From: Campanula takesimana | Taxonomy: Eukaryota > Streptophyta > Magnoliopsida > Asterales > Campanulaceae | Length of the DNA: 64,000 nucleotides | Assembly: GCA_026119855.1 (NCBI GenBank) | Contig: JAOWBW010001474.1 | Span: 186,001 to 250,000, forward strand | Direction of reading: 5' to 3' | Shown: positions 34,282 to 45,499 of the stretch, piece after piece | Position numbering within the stretch: position 1 is the first letter of the stretch | Layout of the letters: each line of letters starts with the position of its first letter | The notes under the pieces: model-generated | Told to the model about the DNA's origin: nothing | What the model saw: only the letters and a program-made list of their open reading frames with translations | Databases searched by the model: none | Program-made: the position numbers and the translations under genes

Positions 34282-34636
34282 TACATTATTAAAAAATTAT
34301 GGTAAACCCGGAACGGTACACCAACCAATGCGCTCGGGTACCGCTCGCCGGTATGTGATTGACAAATATAATAGAGGGCATCTATTTTGTAAATGTTGAC
34401 AATGGAGGGAAAGAGTAAATTGGTACTCTCACTGTCCCCTAGAATGAATGTTGAAATTGTTGTTGATTCTTGATTTATCGAAGGCAATTTAGAGCATTCA
34501 TTTTAGGTAAGAGGTAGTACGATTGAATAAAAAGAAATTGCATTAAAAGCTTCAAATAAATTCAAGTAACCCTAAGAACCGAGACACACACGCAACAACA
34601 ACAACAACAACAACAACAACAACGAAAACAAAAAAC
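34282..34636. other. Spacer with an AAC microsatellite
   Basis: No gene supported. (AAC)n runs at about 34,590-34,622, next to the small hAT MITE. Confidence 0.6.
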
Positions 34637-34750
34637 TAGGGGTGGCAAAATGGGTGTTTTGGGTGTATCCATTAAAGTTAAAATATTCGGATATCCAATG
34701 GATTTTTAACTTTAATGGATAAACCCAAAACACCCATTTTGCCACCCCTA
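34637..34750. mobile_element. 114-bp palindromic hAT MITE, TSD CAAAAAAC
   Basis: TAGGGGTGGCAAAATGGGTG at the left and the full complement at the right, with CAAAAAAC at 34,629-34,636 and 34,751-34,758. Almost the whole element is one hairpin. The TAGGGGTGGCA end is typical of hAT MITEs. Confidence 0.9.
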
Positions 34751-34829
34751 CAAAAAACTATCTGGAAACAAAATAAAAGCTAACTAAATAACTAGTAAGA
34801 AAGGCGAAATCCAAATCAAAGGGTTTGTT

Positions 34830-34915
34830 TTTTTACGATATCTCTGTCAGATTTTAGAAGTCAAAGAAAGGGATCGAACTCTAGACCTCACATATTTAGA
34901 TTTTGCAGGTTTGGT
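34830..34915 (-). ncRNA. Possible tRNA-derived SINE fragment
   Basis: The minus strand reads GAGGTCTAGAGTTCGATCCC, a good Pol III B-box context (GTTCGATCC). No clear A box or TSD was found, so this is only a suggestion. It ends close to the stop codon of the BAHD pseudogene. Confidence 0.3.
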
Positions 34916-34921
34916 TTTTTT

Positions 34922-36309
34922 TCAAGGATCGGAATTAGCAAGTTGCAACAAATCTTGATCTTTCTGAAATGCATCCATATGTTTTTCCATAAGAGTAACC
35001 CAAACCTCTATTCCATCCCCATCTTTTGTGTCCATCAATATGACCACGTTCTTATTGTTAAAAGAAGGCAGAATCCACTCCGGTTTGCCCCAACCAAAAT
35101 CTGCAGTATACAGTTTGAACCCACACCAACTGCTAAAAATATAAACATCAACCTCCTCCTGCATCATCCATATGTTCCCCTCCTCCGACTCGAAAAAAGA
35201 CGAACAACCGACCCGTTCTTGCAATTTCTTCATATGAGTATCGCAGAATCCTCGTAATCCGTCTCTGAGAAGACGCACCAACTCACGCATCAGCAGTTCG
35301 TCATCATCATCGTTGTCATTTGCATTACTCATGATATTGTTTTTGTACACTTTTTTTGCGAAAAATGAACCGATATTGTTCCCAGGAGTATTTTCCGGCA
35401 AGGGAGGCACCCATCTTTTGCGCGTGTTTACTGCTTGAAGGCACATAGATGATAATTTCTTCTTCGAGCTGCACGCATTGCGAGAAGCTTTTATAGCGCA
35501 TTTCCAGATGAGCGCTGTTACTGCTTCGACGCGTGTTGGTTGAGGATCAGGATCATCAGTAGCACCCACAAGCTTTGCCTTGAGTTTGGCAATGCTTGAA
35601 TCCTTAAAAACATACCTCTTTGACACATGAATATACTCATTTTTCGTCGTCGTCGGTTGTTCAACCGGACGTTTGGGCACGGAATTCAAGAGATCGCTTG
35701 GCGGGTAAAGATATGAAGCATCGTGAAATCCGGACCCGCCACTGCTGTTGCTTGATCAATATCAGCAGCAGCAGTAGCGGCAACTGGCCCGGTACTTGCC
35801 CAATTACGGATGAAGTTGCTTAGCGCAACTCCATCCATAATCCGGTGGGAAGCCACCACACCGAGTGCAAGCCCGCCGTCTTTAAAGAAGTTGGCTTGAA
35901 TCATCAACGGAATCGTTTCCAACCCGTCCATATCGACTACGTCCGGTAATAACTTTTCGAACATGTCGGGATCTCGCTTCGAGAGTACATCACCAACAAC
36001 GTTAGAATCAACCTCGGCTTCCGTGTACACAACACCTTCATCGGTACATTCGATTGAAGTGTTGTCCTTGATTCTTCCGGCGTACGGGTAGAACTTTGTT
36101 AGAGTTTCTGACAAGGAAGTTGTCAGTACCACACGTTGTTCAGCTGCTGCCGGTGCTGCCGGCGAATAGAAAAGAACTAGCTTTATATGACCGGAATTAA
36201 ATTCCTGGTCAAGGAGAGATAATTTGACGGAACTTTTGTGGTGAGGAGTTGGAGAAGTTGGTTTGATCATGAAACTACGGTGGTTTGCAAGATTTTGAAC
36301 ACCCTTCAT
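34922..36309 (-). pseudogene. BAHD acyltransferase (vinorine synthase-like), single frameshift
   Basis: BAHD enzymes transfer acyl groups from acyl-CoA to alcohols or amines in specialised metabolism, in the cytosol. Start chosen at ATG 36,309 because the family N-terminus (MIKPTSPTPHH, then LSLLDQ) follows; the longer upstream frame runs into MITE-like sequence. YPYAGRI and the catalytic HRIMDG (HxxxD) lie in the first frame. The structural DFGWG and a family-like C-terminus lie in the second. The frames join across a 1-base deletion near 35,718, where the protein should read through a YPPSDLL-type motif. With that base the length would be about 462 residues, normal for the family. Apart from this, no other disabling change is obvious; it is a young pseudogene or an assembly error. 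Substrate unknown. Confidence 0.9.
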
Positions 36310-36394
36310 CTCCTTGAATTGCCTTAACGTGTTGTAATGCTTGCAGTATATCTTTATCAGTAGTTTGAGTAGCTTAGTTCCCTGATCCAGTTTA

Positions 36395-36570
36395 GTTAAT
36401 AAGACGGTCTCACACACATATGACACGGATCTCAACGAGATAGGAAATGGATTTGTCATGCCCCGTCTGTACGGGGCAAACTATTTACTCTCAACGAGAC
36501 CCGTTTCACGTGTGAGACCGTCGCATATAATTTTTTTTTTCAATTTATTCACATGTGAGACGACGTCGCA
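36395..36570. mobile_element. MITE-like sequence upstream of the BAHD gene
   Basis: GACGGTCTCACACAC at the left and CACGTGTGAGACCGTC / CACATGTGAGACGACGTC words at the right form inverted arms. It sits about 90 bp upstream of the likely start codon, so it interrupts the proximal promoter or 5' UTR. Confidence 0.5.
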
Positions 36571-36638
36571 TATAAGTTTTATTTCTCATACTTATTTTCT
36601 CTCTCCTACCCACTCACGATACTTACTTTTCCAACCTA

Positions 36639-36926
36639 CTCCCTCTGTTCCAGCCAGCTCACTTGAGACTTATTTCCATTTTAGTCTGTCCCAGCTCACT
36701 TGAGACCTCCCCAAAATAGCCAAGTTTTAATAATTTTATATTAAATCTACTCCACCACTCATTCTCTCTCTTCATTTAACACCACTCAATTTATTCAACA
36801 AGCACTATTATTTACCCCACCCATTCTCTCTCTTCATTTGCTACCACACAGTTTCCTTATTTTATTATTATTTTTTAGTTATTGTGTTCACCTTTTAGGT
36901 CTCAATTGAAGTTGGACGGGAGGGAG
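36639..36926. mobile_element. Stowaway-like MITE
   Basis: CTCCCTCTGTTCCAGCCAGCTCACTTGAGAC to the diverged complement GGACGGGAGGGAG, flanked by TA. Confidence 0.8.
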
Positions 36927-36947
36927 TATTTTCTTTTTTCCCGTATA

Positions 36948-37008
36948 CTCCCATTTGGTAGCAATAAATATGGGACGGTGGGAGTACTTTATTTTGGGAC
37001 GGAGTGAG
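36948..37008. mobile_element. Remnant MITE ends
   Basis: CTCCCATTTGGTAGC, GGGACGGTGGGAG and GGGACGGAGTGAG in 60 bp, the collapsed ends of one or two Stowaway-like elements. Confidence 0.5.
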
Positions 37009-37271
37009 TATAGGTTTTTAAGAGATATTTCACAATCTTTATAATATTCCCTCTCTTCTTAAATTTAAATGAATGATTATTAAGAAATTTTGTCTCAAAT
37101 GAACATCTTTTTGCGAGCTAGCTCGCGCGTACGATTAAGATATCAACTGGACCTTGTCAAGGTCAACTAGAGTTTGACTCGGGAAGATTGTGATATCAGT
37201 TATCTCACATCTAGATGTGGATTTTGACTGTGATAAATAAGTTCTCGCTCACTACCTACTTGGCACCAACA

Positions 37272-38972
37272 TCACTTTTGAGTGTACTTGTAATCCAAGA
37301 GAACCCAAAATATTTTTATTGAGTGAGTGTGGTGCTTATGCAACTGATCGATTTTCGGACTCTGTGTTAATAAACCTGCTTTAAGAGGTTTATTCAAGTT
37401 GAGTATCTCATCCAATTTGGATGATCCAGTGTTGAGTTTTTTCAAGGGGGCCTCGGCAAGAGATAATTTTGCCTTGATTTTATCCAGCTCGGTGTCCTTC
37501 TTGGTGAGTTGGACTCCAAGACGAGTCAATCCGGCCTTCATCTCCTGATTCTCTTTGGTTAGGAACATCACCAACTTGTTCTTTTTTTCCATTTTTCAAG
37601 TAATTCCTCATAGAGATTCTTTAAGCCTTCAATGAGCTCATCCTTGCTAACCTCTTCTTCTTGTATGTTTCCTGAATCAAGATTAGTGGAACCCATAAAA
37701 CATACAGCATTAGAAAAACCGAAATTGTTATACATGTCAAGTGTTATCTCAGGTTTTATCCCCTTTCGGGCAACATTAGTGATAACATTTTCAGTATTCA
37801 GGTCGCATGTGGTGACCAACATAGCCATATGGTCTGATTTTTCTTCTTGGTCTAGTCCCTCATCTTCATTGTCACTGAGAGACACCCACATGTTCTTTCC
37901 CATCTTCCTTAGAATGTTTGCACATATGTTTGCATAGTGACCATAACCAGAGCAAGCATGACATTGAATTGATTCAATGTACTTTGGATCTGATCTATAT
38001 TGATCAGAGGCAGCCCTTCGCAATTGATTTCCTTTCTTAGTAGATGGAAGAACCCTCTTCGCATTGAATCAACCACCTTAGTTTGCTTCTCCTTTGCTTT
38101 AACTTGCACTTGTTCTTTGTTAAACTTTCTAAGCATAGAATTATATTTTTTAGCAAGTAAAGCAACACTAGCATTTTCATCTAATTCTTCAAAGACCTCT
38201 TCTTCCTCATCTTTAGCCACATCTGAGGACTTAATTTTCAAAGCAATGGTTTTTCCTTTAGTAGCCTCGGTTTGATCAACAAGATTTAACTCAAAATTTT
38301 ACAAAATGCTCATTAAAGAGTTTATGTCCATAGTGGCAAGATTGTGAGCCTCTTCAATTGGAGAAACTTTTATGTTAAAACGTTCAGGAAGGATTCTAAT
38401 AGCTTTTGAAACGAGTTGTTTGTTTGTAAAAGGTTCACCTAAAACTTGACACTCATTAGCAATATCTATTAATTTTTCAAAATATGAAGTGATATCTTCA
38501 TTTTTACCCATCCTTAGTCTTTCAAATTTGCTGTGAGCCTTCGAAGCTTGGTTTCACGCACACTACTATCACCTTCACAAAATCTTTGTAAAATATCTCA
38601 AGCTTCCTTAGCAATGGAAGTATTTTGAATGAGTTTAAAAACATGCGTATCGACCCACTCACAAATAGCATTAAGGGCTTTTTCATTAAAACTAGCTAGG
38701 TTATTCTCTTCATTAGTCCACTCGGATTCAGGTTTGACTTGAACGTCACCATCTTCATCCGGAGGTAATAGTGGAACAGAATAGCCATTTGTGATAGATC
38801 GCCAAGCCCGAATATCAATTGATTTGATATGTGAACGAAGGTGGATCTTTCAATAGGCATAATTTGCCTCATCAAGAACAGGAAGTCTTTTCTGATTCGG
38901 ATTAGCAGAATCGTAGGCCATGACAACTGGAACTTACACTTAGTATGTTAAGTGATCAGCTCTGACGCCAAT
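37272..38972 (-). pseudogene. Copia element 2: gag region and primer-binding site
   Basis: Gag frames on the minus strand, in order: about 38,696-38,926, a UBN2-type segment (38,299-38,511; TSYFEKLIDIANECQVLGE and KAIRILPERFN), 37,909-38,241, then a zinc knuckle (CHACSGYGHYANIC) and a Lys/Glu-rich coiled coil ending with LDEILNLNKPLKAG. That last part matches the first copia element (LDEILNLSKPLKAG). Frameshifts separate the frames. Nothing of protease or pol remains below 37,270. The primer-binding region (CTCTGACGCCAATT, 38,960-38,973) is degraded compared with the canonical site. Confidence 0.8.
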
Positions 38973-39903
38973 TGAAATTGTCAAAATGGCCTAAAAAACA
39001 GTAAGTGATATCCTAGTGATAACAACACTTACGATAGCACTTCTGGAAAAACACACTTACGGAAAACAATTTGAAAATGAGAAATGCAGCGGAAATTTAA
39101 AGGAACAACAAATTGTTTTTCTCAAGTTATATAAATATGTAACTTGAGTGAGCCACGAAGGCAAGATCCACTATATGATAGTTCTTTTGAGTACAAGATC
39201 GAAAAGTTCCCTATTACTATTACAATGAAGTTCTATGGAACGAAAAGAAATTAAGCATGAAATTCTATCCTAGCCAAAACACTTTCTTCAACCTAAGTCT
39301 TAGAAAGTGGAAATAATTATGGAGGAAGAATCTTCAAGAACCAATGAGTGCTTAATCTCTAATGCAAGAAAGTGTGTTGTTGTTGGTTTGGTTGATCTCC
39401 ATTGTCTTCACCCTTGCATTTATATAGGCTAGGGAGTCTTGGAGGTTACTCCTCATGTGTGAGTAAACTCGGCTGAGTGGGAGAGAGTTGGTTGAGTGAT
39501 TTCCTTCTTTTGTGCTCAAGTTCCATGAAAATAGGAACAAATTACTTGAGCTCCAAGACCACGCTTCTCCTTCTTGTACTCGGCTGCATCATAGCTCTTG
39601 TACTCTCTTTAAAATCAGCAACCAAGCTTTGACAAAGTCTCCCCACGTTTTTCTTTATTTCCACATTTAGAAAGTTATTCATAAAACTTCTTTTATGAAT
39701 AACTAGCTCTTTTCACTTTAATCTTCACATAACCACATGTAAAATGGACCAACCAACAAATATATTGCAAGAAATTATATATCATTAGAATAATAATGTT
39801 AGATAAAAGAAATGTACAACTATCACAAAAATACGTCTGGATAGCATCTGAGAGATGATGGCAACACTTATGATAGCATCAGTGTCTGGACTTACATACA
39901 TCA
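38973..39903 (-). repeat. Copia element 2: 5' LTR, about 931 bp
   Basis: TGAAATTG to CATACATCA on the plus strand. It shares TTCTCAAGTTATATAAATAT and ATCCTAGCCAAAACAC with the LTR at 4674-5644, so the two elements belong to one family. The outer end was set by the terminal CA and has not been confirmed by a TSD. Confidence 0.65.
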
Positions 39904-39984
39904 AAAAACTTTCTTTCTAAACGATTTTAAAAATAAATAAATTTAAAGACCATTATATTTTTACAAAGAGTTAGTCTTGTGAAA

Positions 39985-40488
39985 TACGTGTTTTTCCTTA
40001 AGCAAAGGAAAAAATGTGTTTTTCAAAACGCTGGGCATTATTATTCGAAACAAGTGGTGGCATTTTCGTAAATACTGGCAACCATAGCAAATGCCTAGTG
40101 TTAATATTACAAAAAGCCAGTGATTTCATACTAGCGTTTATAAACATGAAACTGGTACTTTTCTTAAGTGCCAGTGGTAATGTTAAAAATTGCCAGTAAG
40201 TACACTGGCACTTTTTTACATTGATACTGGCACTTATTAAAAGTGTCAGTGGTAGTGTTAATAATTGTCAGTCATTACACTGGCACTTTTTAACATTGAT
40301 ACTGGCACTTATTAAAAACTGCCAGTGGTAGTGTCAATAAGTGCCAGTGTACATGTGCTGGCACTTTTTTACATTACCACTGGCACTTACGATCAGCGCT
40401 AAACAACTTCTCGTTAATTACAAAAATGCCACCGCGCCAACTTAAAAACATGTTTTACGCAAAGCTTAGCGTAAAACACGTTTTTTAG
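39985..40488. mobile_element. Foldback element with CTGGCACTT repeats
   Basis: Outer arms ACGTGTTTTTCCTTAAGCAAAG / GCGTAAAACACG and inner arms GTGGCATTTTCGTAAA / TTACAAAAATGCCAC are inverted. Between them (40,070-40,395) CTGGCACTT and its complement AAGTGCCAG alternate at least ten times. No ORF. No TSD resolved. Confidence 0.6.
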
Positions 40489-41430
40489 CCGATATTCACT
40501 TTTACAAAACTAAATTTTAAAAGAGCCTGTCTCGCGTACAACGGCCGCACGCCGTGCGGCGGCGCCGAGCCGAGCCGAGCCTTTTCTCTTTTTTTTTCCG
40601 AGATTTTTTTTTTTTTTTTTTCCACCCTAACTTTTTTCCTCCAACAAAAAGTAACACTTTTTATACCGAAATGTAACACTTTTTTTCTTCAAATGTAACA
40701 CTTTTTTTCAAAACAAATGTACCACAATTTTGATGCAATAGATTAAAGATAACATAAAGATTCACAACTAAATTAAAGTAACACTTTTTATAAAGGAATG
40801 TAACACTCATTTTTTCAAATGTAACACTTTTTTTTTCTCCCAAAATTAACATAGGATTGACAACTAAAAACTAATGTTACATTTTATAAAAAATGAATGT
40901 AACATTTTTTTCTTAATTGTAAGAATTTATATTCCTAAATGTAACATTATATATGAAATGTAACAATTTTTTATTGAGAAAGTAACAATTGAAATGCAAA
41001 CCTATTTTTTTTTGTAAAAACTGATGTTACCTTTAACAGTATAAAGTGTTACTTTTTGAAGATGAAAGTGTTACTTTTATCAGAACAGAGTGTTACATTT
41101 TCAGCTGACAGCAGATCAATTTGTGTTTGTGTGTAAAACTGTATTTTTTTTTAAAAAAAAAAATCAAACCATATCATGACCTGTGTAGTTTTATTCGTCT
41201 CGTCGAGACGAACACAACGGTATTTTTTAAAAAAAAAATTCGACTTATAAATCACAAGATATGACATTTTAAAGTTTTTTGGTTTTTTTTTTTAATGGAT
41301 TTGGGCGGGTGGGGCGGGCCAACCCGGATCCGACCCATGGCGGACCCGCCGCACAGCTGTCGCACGGCTGAAGTTGCCGCATACAAGAATTTGTCATTTT
41401 AAAAATGAATAGCGCGAATATTTATGATTT
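40489..41430. repeat. TGTAACACTTTTT-repeat block with GC-rich ends
   Basis: From 40,650 to 41,100 the word TGTAACA(C)TTTTT recurs about ten times one way, then as AGTGTTAC-TTTT in the opposite orientation. The ends are GC-rich (CGGCCGCACGCCGTGCGGCGG near 40,542 and GACCCGCCGCACAGCTGTCGC near 41,345). At 41,190-41,215 it contains TTCGTCTCGTCGAGACGAA, the same palindrome found in both arms of the 15.4-17.7 kb element. Probably a non-autonomous transposon; termini uncertain. Confidence 0.5.
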
Positions 41431-41998
41431 TTTTTCTATTAAAAACCAAAATCTAGGTGAACTACACGGTTTGAAACCCACAAACAGTTTTTCTATTGCA
41501 TTGGAAAACGGGTTGTCTAAAATTTTGTGATAATAGGAAGGTTCTTTTTTTTACCCAACTCCCAGTGCTGTTGTCTGTTCGGGAACTTGCACCAACTCGA
41601 TCCAATATCCAAAATTAATTTCAAATTACTCTAATTTTAGGCGAAACCCAATACGTTGGTAGTCTTTTTTTCTTTTTTCTTTTTTTTTTCACTAAATTTT
41701 TCCTCTAATTTTAGTAACCATAAATCTTTCTACATTATAAATATTTAAGAAAAATAAATAAATAGATAAATCGTTTTATCCTTCCTTTCTGGAATAATAA
41801 TTTCGTTTTAATTTTAGTTTCGACGGTTTTTTTTTTTCGGAAAGGACATTTTAGTTTAGATGTTCAGTAAAGTAAACTTTGAATAATATTAATCACGTTA
41901 TAATTATTCTAGTAAAATTATAAAAATTGTTATTGATATACCGGTAAGTAATTAAAGAATTGAATTATTATTTTTTGAAGCATGAATCCATTTTTTTA
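41431..41998. other. AT-rich spacer, nothing recognised
   Basis: Poly-T runs and no supported gene on either strand. Confidence 0.5.
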
Positions 41999-42258
41999 CT
42001 CCCTCTGTCCTTAAATGAGTGTCCAAATTTTATTTTAAGGGACATCTGAAAATCTTAACTTTTTGTATAATTTGGTGGCAATGATTCATATATAATCTTG
42101 TAATCCTCTTTGCAAACACTTAGTTTTGCAAGTATAAAGAGACCGGTGAAAAAAAATCGAAAAAAAAAATATTTAGAGACAAAGTTATGTTCAAAAAAGA
42201 CACTCATTTTAGGACAAAGATTTTCTGAAAATAGACACTTATTTAAGGACAGAGGGAG
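41999..42258. mobile_element. Stowaway-like MITE (CTCCCTCTGTCCTTAAATGAG family)
   Basis: Inverted ends CTCCCTCTGTCCTTAAATGAGTGTCC and complement, flanked by TA. Same subfamily as 44,117-44,366. Confidence 0.85.
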
Positions 42259-42361
42259 TATATTTTATTAAAATAATTAAATTAATATCAATATTTGGTA
42301 TATGTTCACATGCATCAAAAATCGAATGAAACTATCTCTCTAATTAATTAGTGAATATAAT

Positions 42362-43809
42362 CAGTGGCGTATCCAGGTTTACAGTGAGGGGGTCAAAAAA
42401 ATTATATAAAAAGATTTTAAAAAAAATTACACTATTAAAAAAACAATAAAAAAACTTAAATATAAAGCCTTTTTTCACATGAATTCAATTTTGATGATAT
42501 AATAAGAAAATTGCTACTCAAGTGGTTTCCTATTCTTTATCTTTTTAAAATACTCCATAATATCTTCATTTTCAATTTTCCTAAAAATCTCCATTACTTT
42601 GGGAATGTTTCATTTTCTTGAAATAGTTTCCGAGCACTGATTGAAAATGTGTACAAAACAAATTAACAAGTACACCAGCCATATATAAAGTATTATACAC
42701 ACATCAACAAGGCAACAACTACAAGGCCACTGGCCATACACAAACAAATCATTACAACAAGGCCACTGGCCATAAACAACCACACGAGGAAGGGCACTGG
42801 CCATATTAAACACGCCAACAAGGAAACAACTACAAGGCCACTGGCCATACACAAACAAATTAACAGGGCCACCGGCCATAAAACCACAACAAGACCACTG
42901 GCCATAAACAACCACACGAGCAAGGACACAAACAAGACAACAACTACGAGGCCACTGGCCATACACAAACACATAACAAGATTATAGTTCATAGTTTCTA
43001 ACCTCCGGGACGGGGAGCCTCATTCGCCTTAGAGTCAGAAGGACGACCCACATGATCTTTTCAAACTTCGAGGAGGACCCATTTTTCTGTAGAGAACAAC
43101 CTTCAACTAAATTTTAAGTTCAATAACTGAATTACCAATTTCAATTTTTTTTAAGAAAGAATACAGACAAAATGTCTAAAAATGAATCCCAAATTCGTTT
43201 TTTTCCATTTGAATCGTTACCAAAACAAAATGGCTTATGGCTGCAATTACAAAAATCTCAATTAAAAATTGCAACACAAACAAGTCACAGTGGCATTGTA
43301 TGAGATTTAATAGTGTATATTTCAATAAAAAAATCAATGAGATTATTAAAAAAAATCTGATTGAAATGGTGAAACCTAATTTTTGGGAAATTTAGGGATT
43401 TGAGATTTGTGATTTGAGATAGTAGGCGAAAAACATGAGAAAAATTACCTGTTATGAACCGAAAGTATGGGCCCGGTGCTCCAGCCTCCGGCGAGGTCCT
43501 CAGGTCCGGCTTCCGATCGCCATCGCCGTCGCCGTACAATCCTCTGCGTCGCCTCTCAGTCTCTCCTTGCGCAATCGCACAATCGTCTTCTTCGGCCCGC
43601 TTGCGGCAAACTAATGAGATAAGTGTGGGTTGGTTGTGTAAAAATTGAGTTTATATATCTAGGGTTTTATGTAAATTTTGAGGGGGTTAACTGAAATTTT
43701 TGAGGGGGGTTAAGGTTATAATTTGAAAAAAATTAAGGGGTTAAAATGGGTATAGACGGAGAAGTGAGGGGGTCAATTAACCCCTCTCATATACGTGCGT
43801 CCGCCCCTG
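42362..43809. mobile_element. Non-autonomous hAT-like element with internal minisatellite
   Basis: Ends CAGTGGCGTATCCAGG and (complement) CAGGGGCGGACGCACG are imperfect inverted repeats, followed on both sides by GAGGGGGTCAA-type sequence. The flanking 8-mers AATATAAT (42,354-42,361) and AATACAAT (43,810-43,817) differ at one base, as expected for an aged hAT TSD. No transposase is found. A GC-rich segment (43,450-43,610) may be captured or promoter sequence. Confidence 0.75.
42670..42965. repeat. GGCCACTGGCCATA minisatellite
   Basis: Seven clear copies and one degenerate copy of GGCCACTGGCCATA(C/A)A are separated by variable A/C-rich spacers such as CAACCACACGAG. The core GGCCACTGGCC is palindromic. 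Minus-strand frames through it encode repeats like VYGQWPC and FMASGLVVV, which I regard as a by-product of the repeat. Confidence 0.85.
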
Positions 43810-43817
43810 AATACAAT

Positions 43818-44038
43818 GCATCCACATATATTTTACATTGAATCTGTTTCTACTAATTTGAAAAGAAAAGATTTACACAATGGAGTATTTTATTGCGCAT
43901 CATAGAAATCTGTACTTAAAAAATCTCTGTGGAAAATCCCATAGTAAATGAGTGAGAGTATTTATTTTATTTCCGGTGACCAAAGTAGCTCGTATATCCA
44001 AGCACAAAACCCGGGCTCCCCACATGGATTTTATAGTA
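43818..44038. other. Spacer, nothing recognised
   Basis: AT-rich sequence between the hAT derivative and the Helitron. Confidence 0.5.
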
Positions 44039-44116
44039 CTAGCAGTACCCCGTGCGAGCACGGGAAGTTACTAAACAAACAACATAAAAAAAGTGATGAG
44101 GATTAGATAAATTCTA

Positions 44117-44366
44117 CTACCTATGTCCCTAAATGAGTGTCCAAAATTCATTTTAAGGCACATATGAAAATCTCAACTCTTTGTACAATTTGGTGGCAAA
44201 GATTCATATATAATCTTGTAATCTCATTTCCAAACATTTAGTTTTGCACGTATAAAGAGACGGGTGAAAAAAATTTCGAAAAAAAAAAACATTTAGGGAT
44301 AAAATTATGTTAAAAAACACTCATTTTGGGACAAAAATTGGACACTCATTTTAGAGACAGAGGGAG
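44117..44366. mobile_element. Stowaway-like MITE in the Helitron
   Basis: CTACCTATGTCCCTAAATGAGTGTCC and complement ending AGACAGAGGGAG, flanked by TA; same subfamily as 41,999-42,258. Confidence 0.8.
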
Positions 44367-44699
44367 TAATACATTATGAAATAATTCATTAAATACAACA
44401 TTTTTAACACAAACATATGCTTTTTTGAAACAAAAATTAATAAAATATAATGTAAGTTTGCATTGATTAAATCGAACAAAATAAAATATAATATATATAT
44501 ATAATATATATATATATATATTAATAATATTATAAGGAAACACATAGTTAACTGAAAATAATTATAAAATACTAATTATATACTTATAAATTAATTTATA
44601 AGTTAACTTTTAGGGTCATATTTAAGGTAAAAGTCACAAGTTGAAAATAATTTATTATAAGAATGATGCACAAAGTCATTTTGAAATATAGAGAATTAT

Positions 44700-44830
44700 C
44701 ATAATGCGTTTTGGGCGTCCCATAGAAATTGTTGTGAGTATGACATGTAGAACCCACTTTCCATTTTCGGATTTTAACTTAAAATGAGACGCCCTTAAAA
44801 AATTTTGACTCTAAAATGGGACGGAGGGAG
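44700..44830. mobile_element. Half MITE
   Basis: Right end AAAATGGGACGGAGGGAG next to TA is intact. The left end is reduced to a TTTTGGGCGTCCCAT-like remnant. Confidence 0.5.
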
Positions 44831-45282
44831 TAGTAATTACAATCGAGTAAATTATTTTACAACTAAGTTAATAAATTTTTAAAGACAAATGAATATGGGT
44901 ACAGTAAATTCTTTGCACAATAATGTATATGAGTAATATTTTTATATAGTAGTGATCAAATCAAATAAAACAAAAGAAATATTTAAATGTAATTCTAAAG
45001 AGTTCAAAATTCCAGATAACACCCTTCCTCTTAAATTGAAAATGATTTTCAAAGCAATATTTGAAAATCATTATACCCAAAATTGGGACGCGGGAGCGGG
45101 AGTATCATTTTCATTATACCCAAAATCTCCTTTTATCCATGAGGCACAAATATTTGAAAACCCAATGATTTTTTTTTTCCTACTTCCATTTGTAAAGAAA
45201 ATGATATATATATATATATATATTTTTAATAATTCAGCATTAATTAAATTCATATGATTTATTCATCTTCTTCAAAATTGTA

Positions 45283-45455
45283 CTCCCTCAGTCCTAAAAT
45301 GATCTTCTCATTTGCCATTTTTCATTGTCCCAAAAACTTCTTCCTATTTCTACAATTGGACTTAAAAGTGCCTCAGCAAAACATGGCTAGTGAAGAGTTC
45401 ATATCCTTAAAAAGTTTGAATAGTAAACGTGAAAATCATTTTGGGACGGAGGGAA
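45283..45455. mobile_element. Stowaway-like MITE in the Helitron
   Basis: CTCCCTCAGTCCTAAAATGATCTTCTCA and complement TCATTTTGGGACGGAGGGAA, flanked by TA or its mutated form. Confidence 0.75.
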
Positions 45456-45499
45456 TATTACTCAACATGTTTAACAGCTTAGGATAGACTGCCACAAAC

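Noticed and set aside
42610..42992. Overlapping minus-strand frames of 99-120 codons encoding repeated VYGQWPC / FMASGLVVV
   Set aside because: They are the translation of the GGCCACTGGCCATA minisatellite inside a transposon; several frames stay open because the repeat lacks stops.
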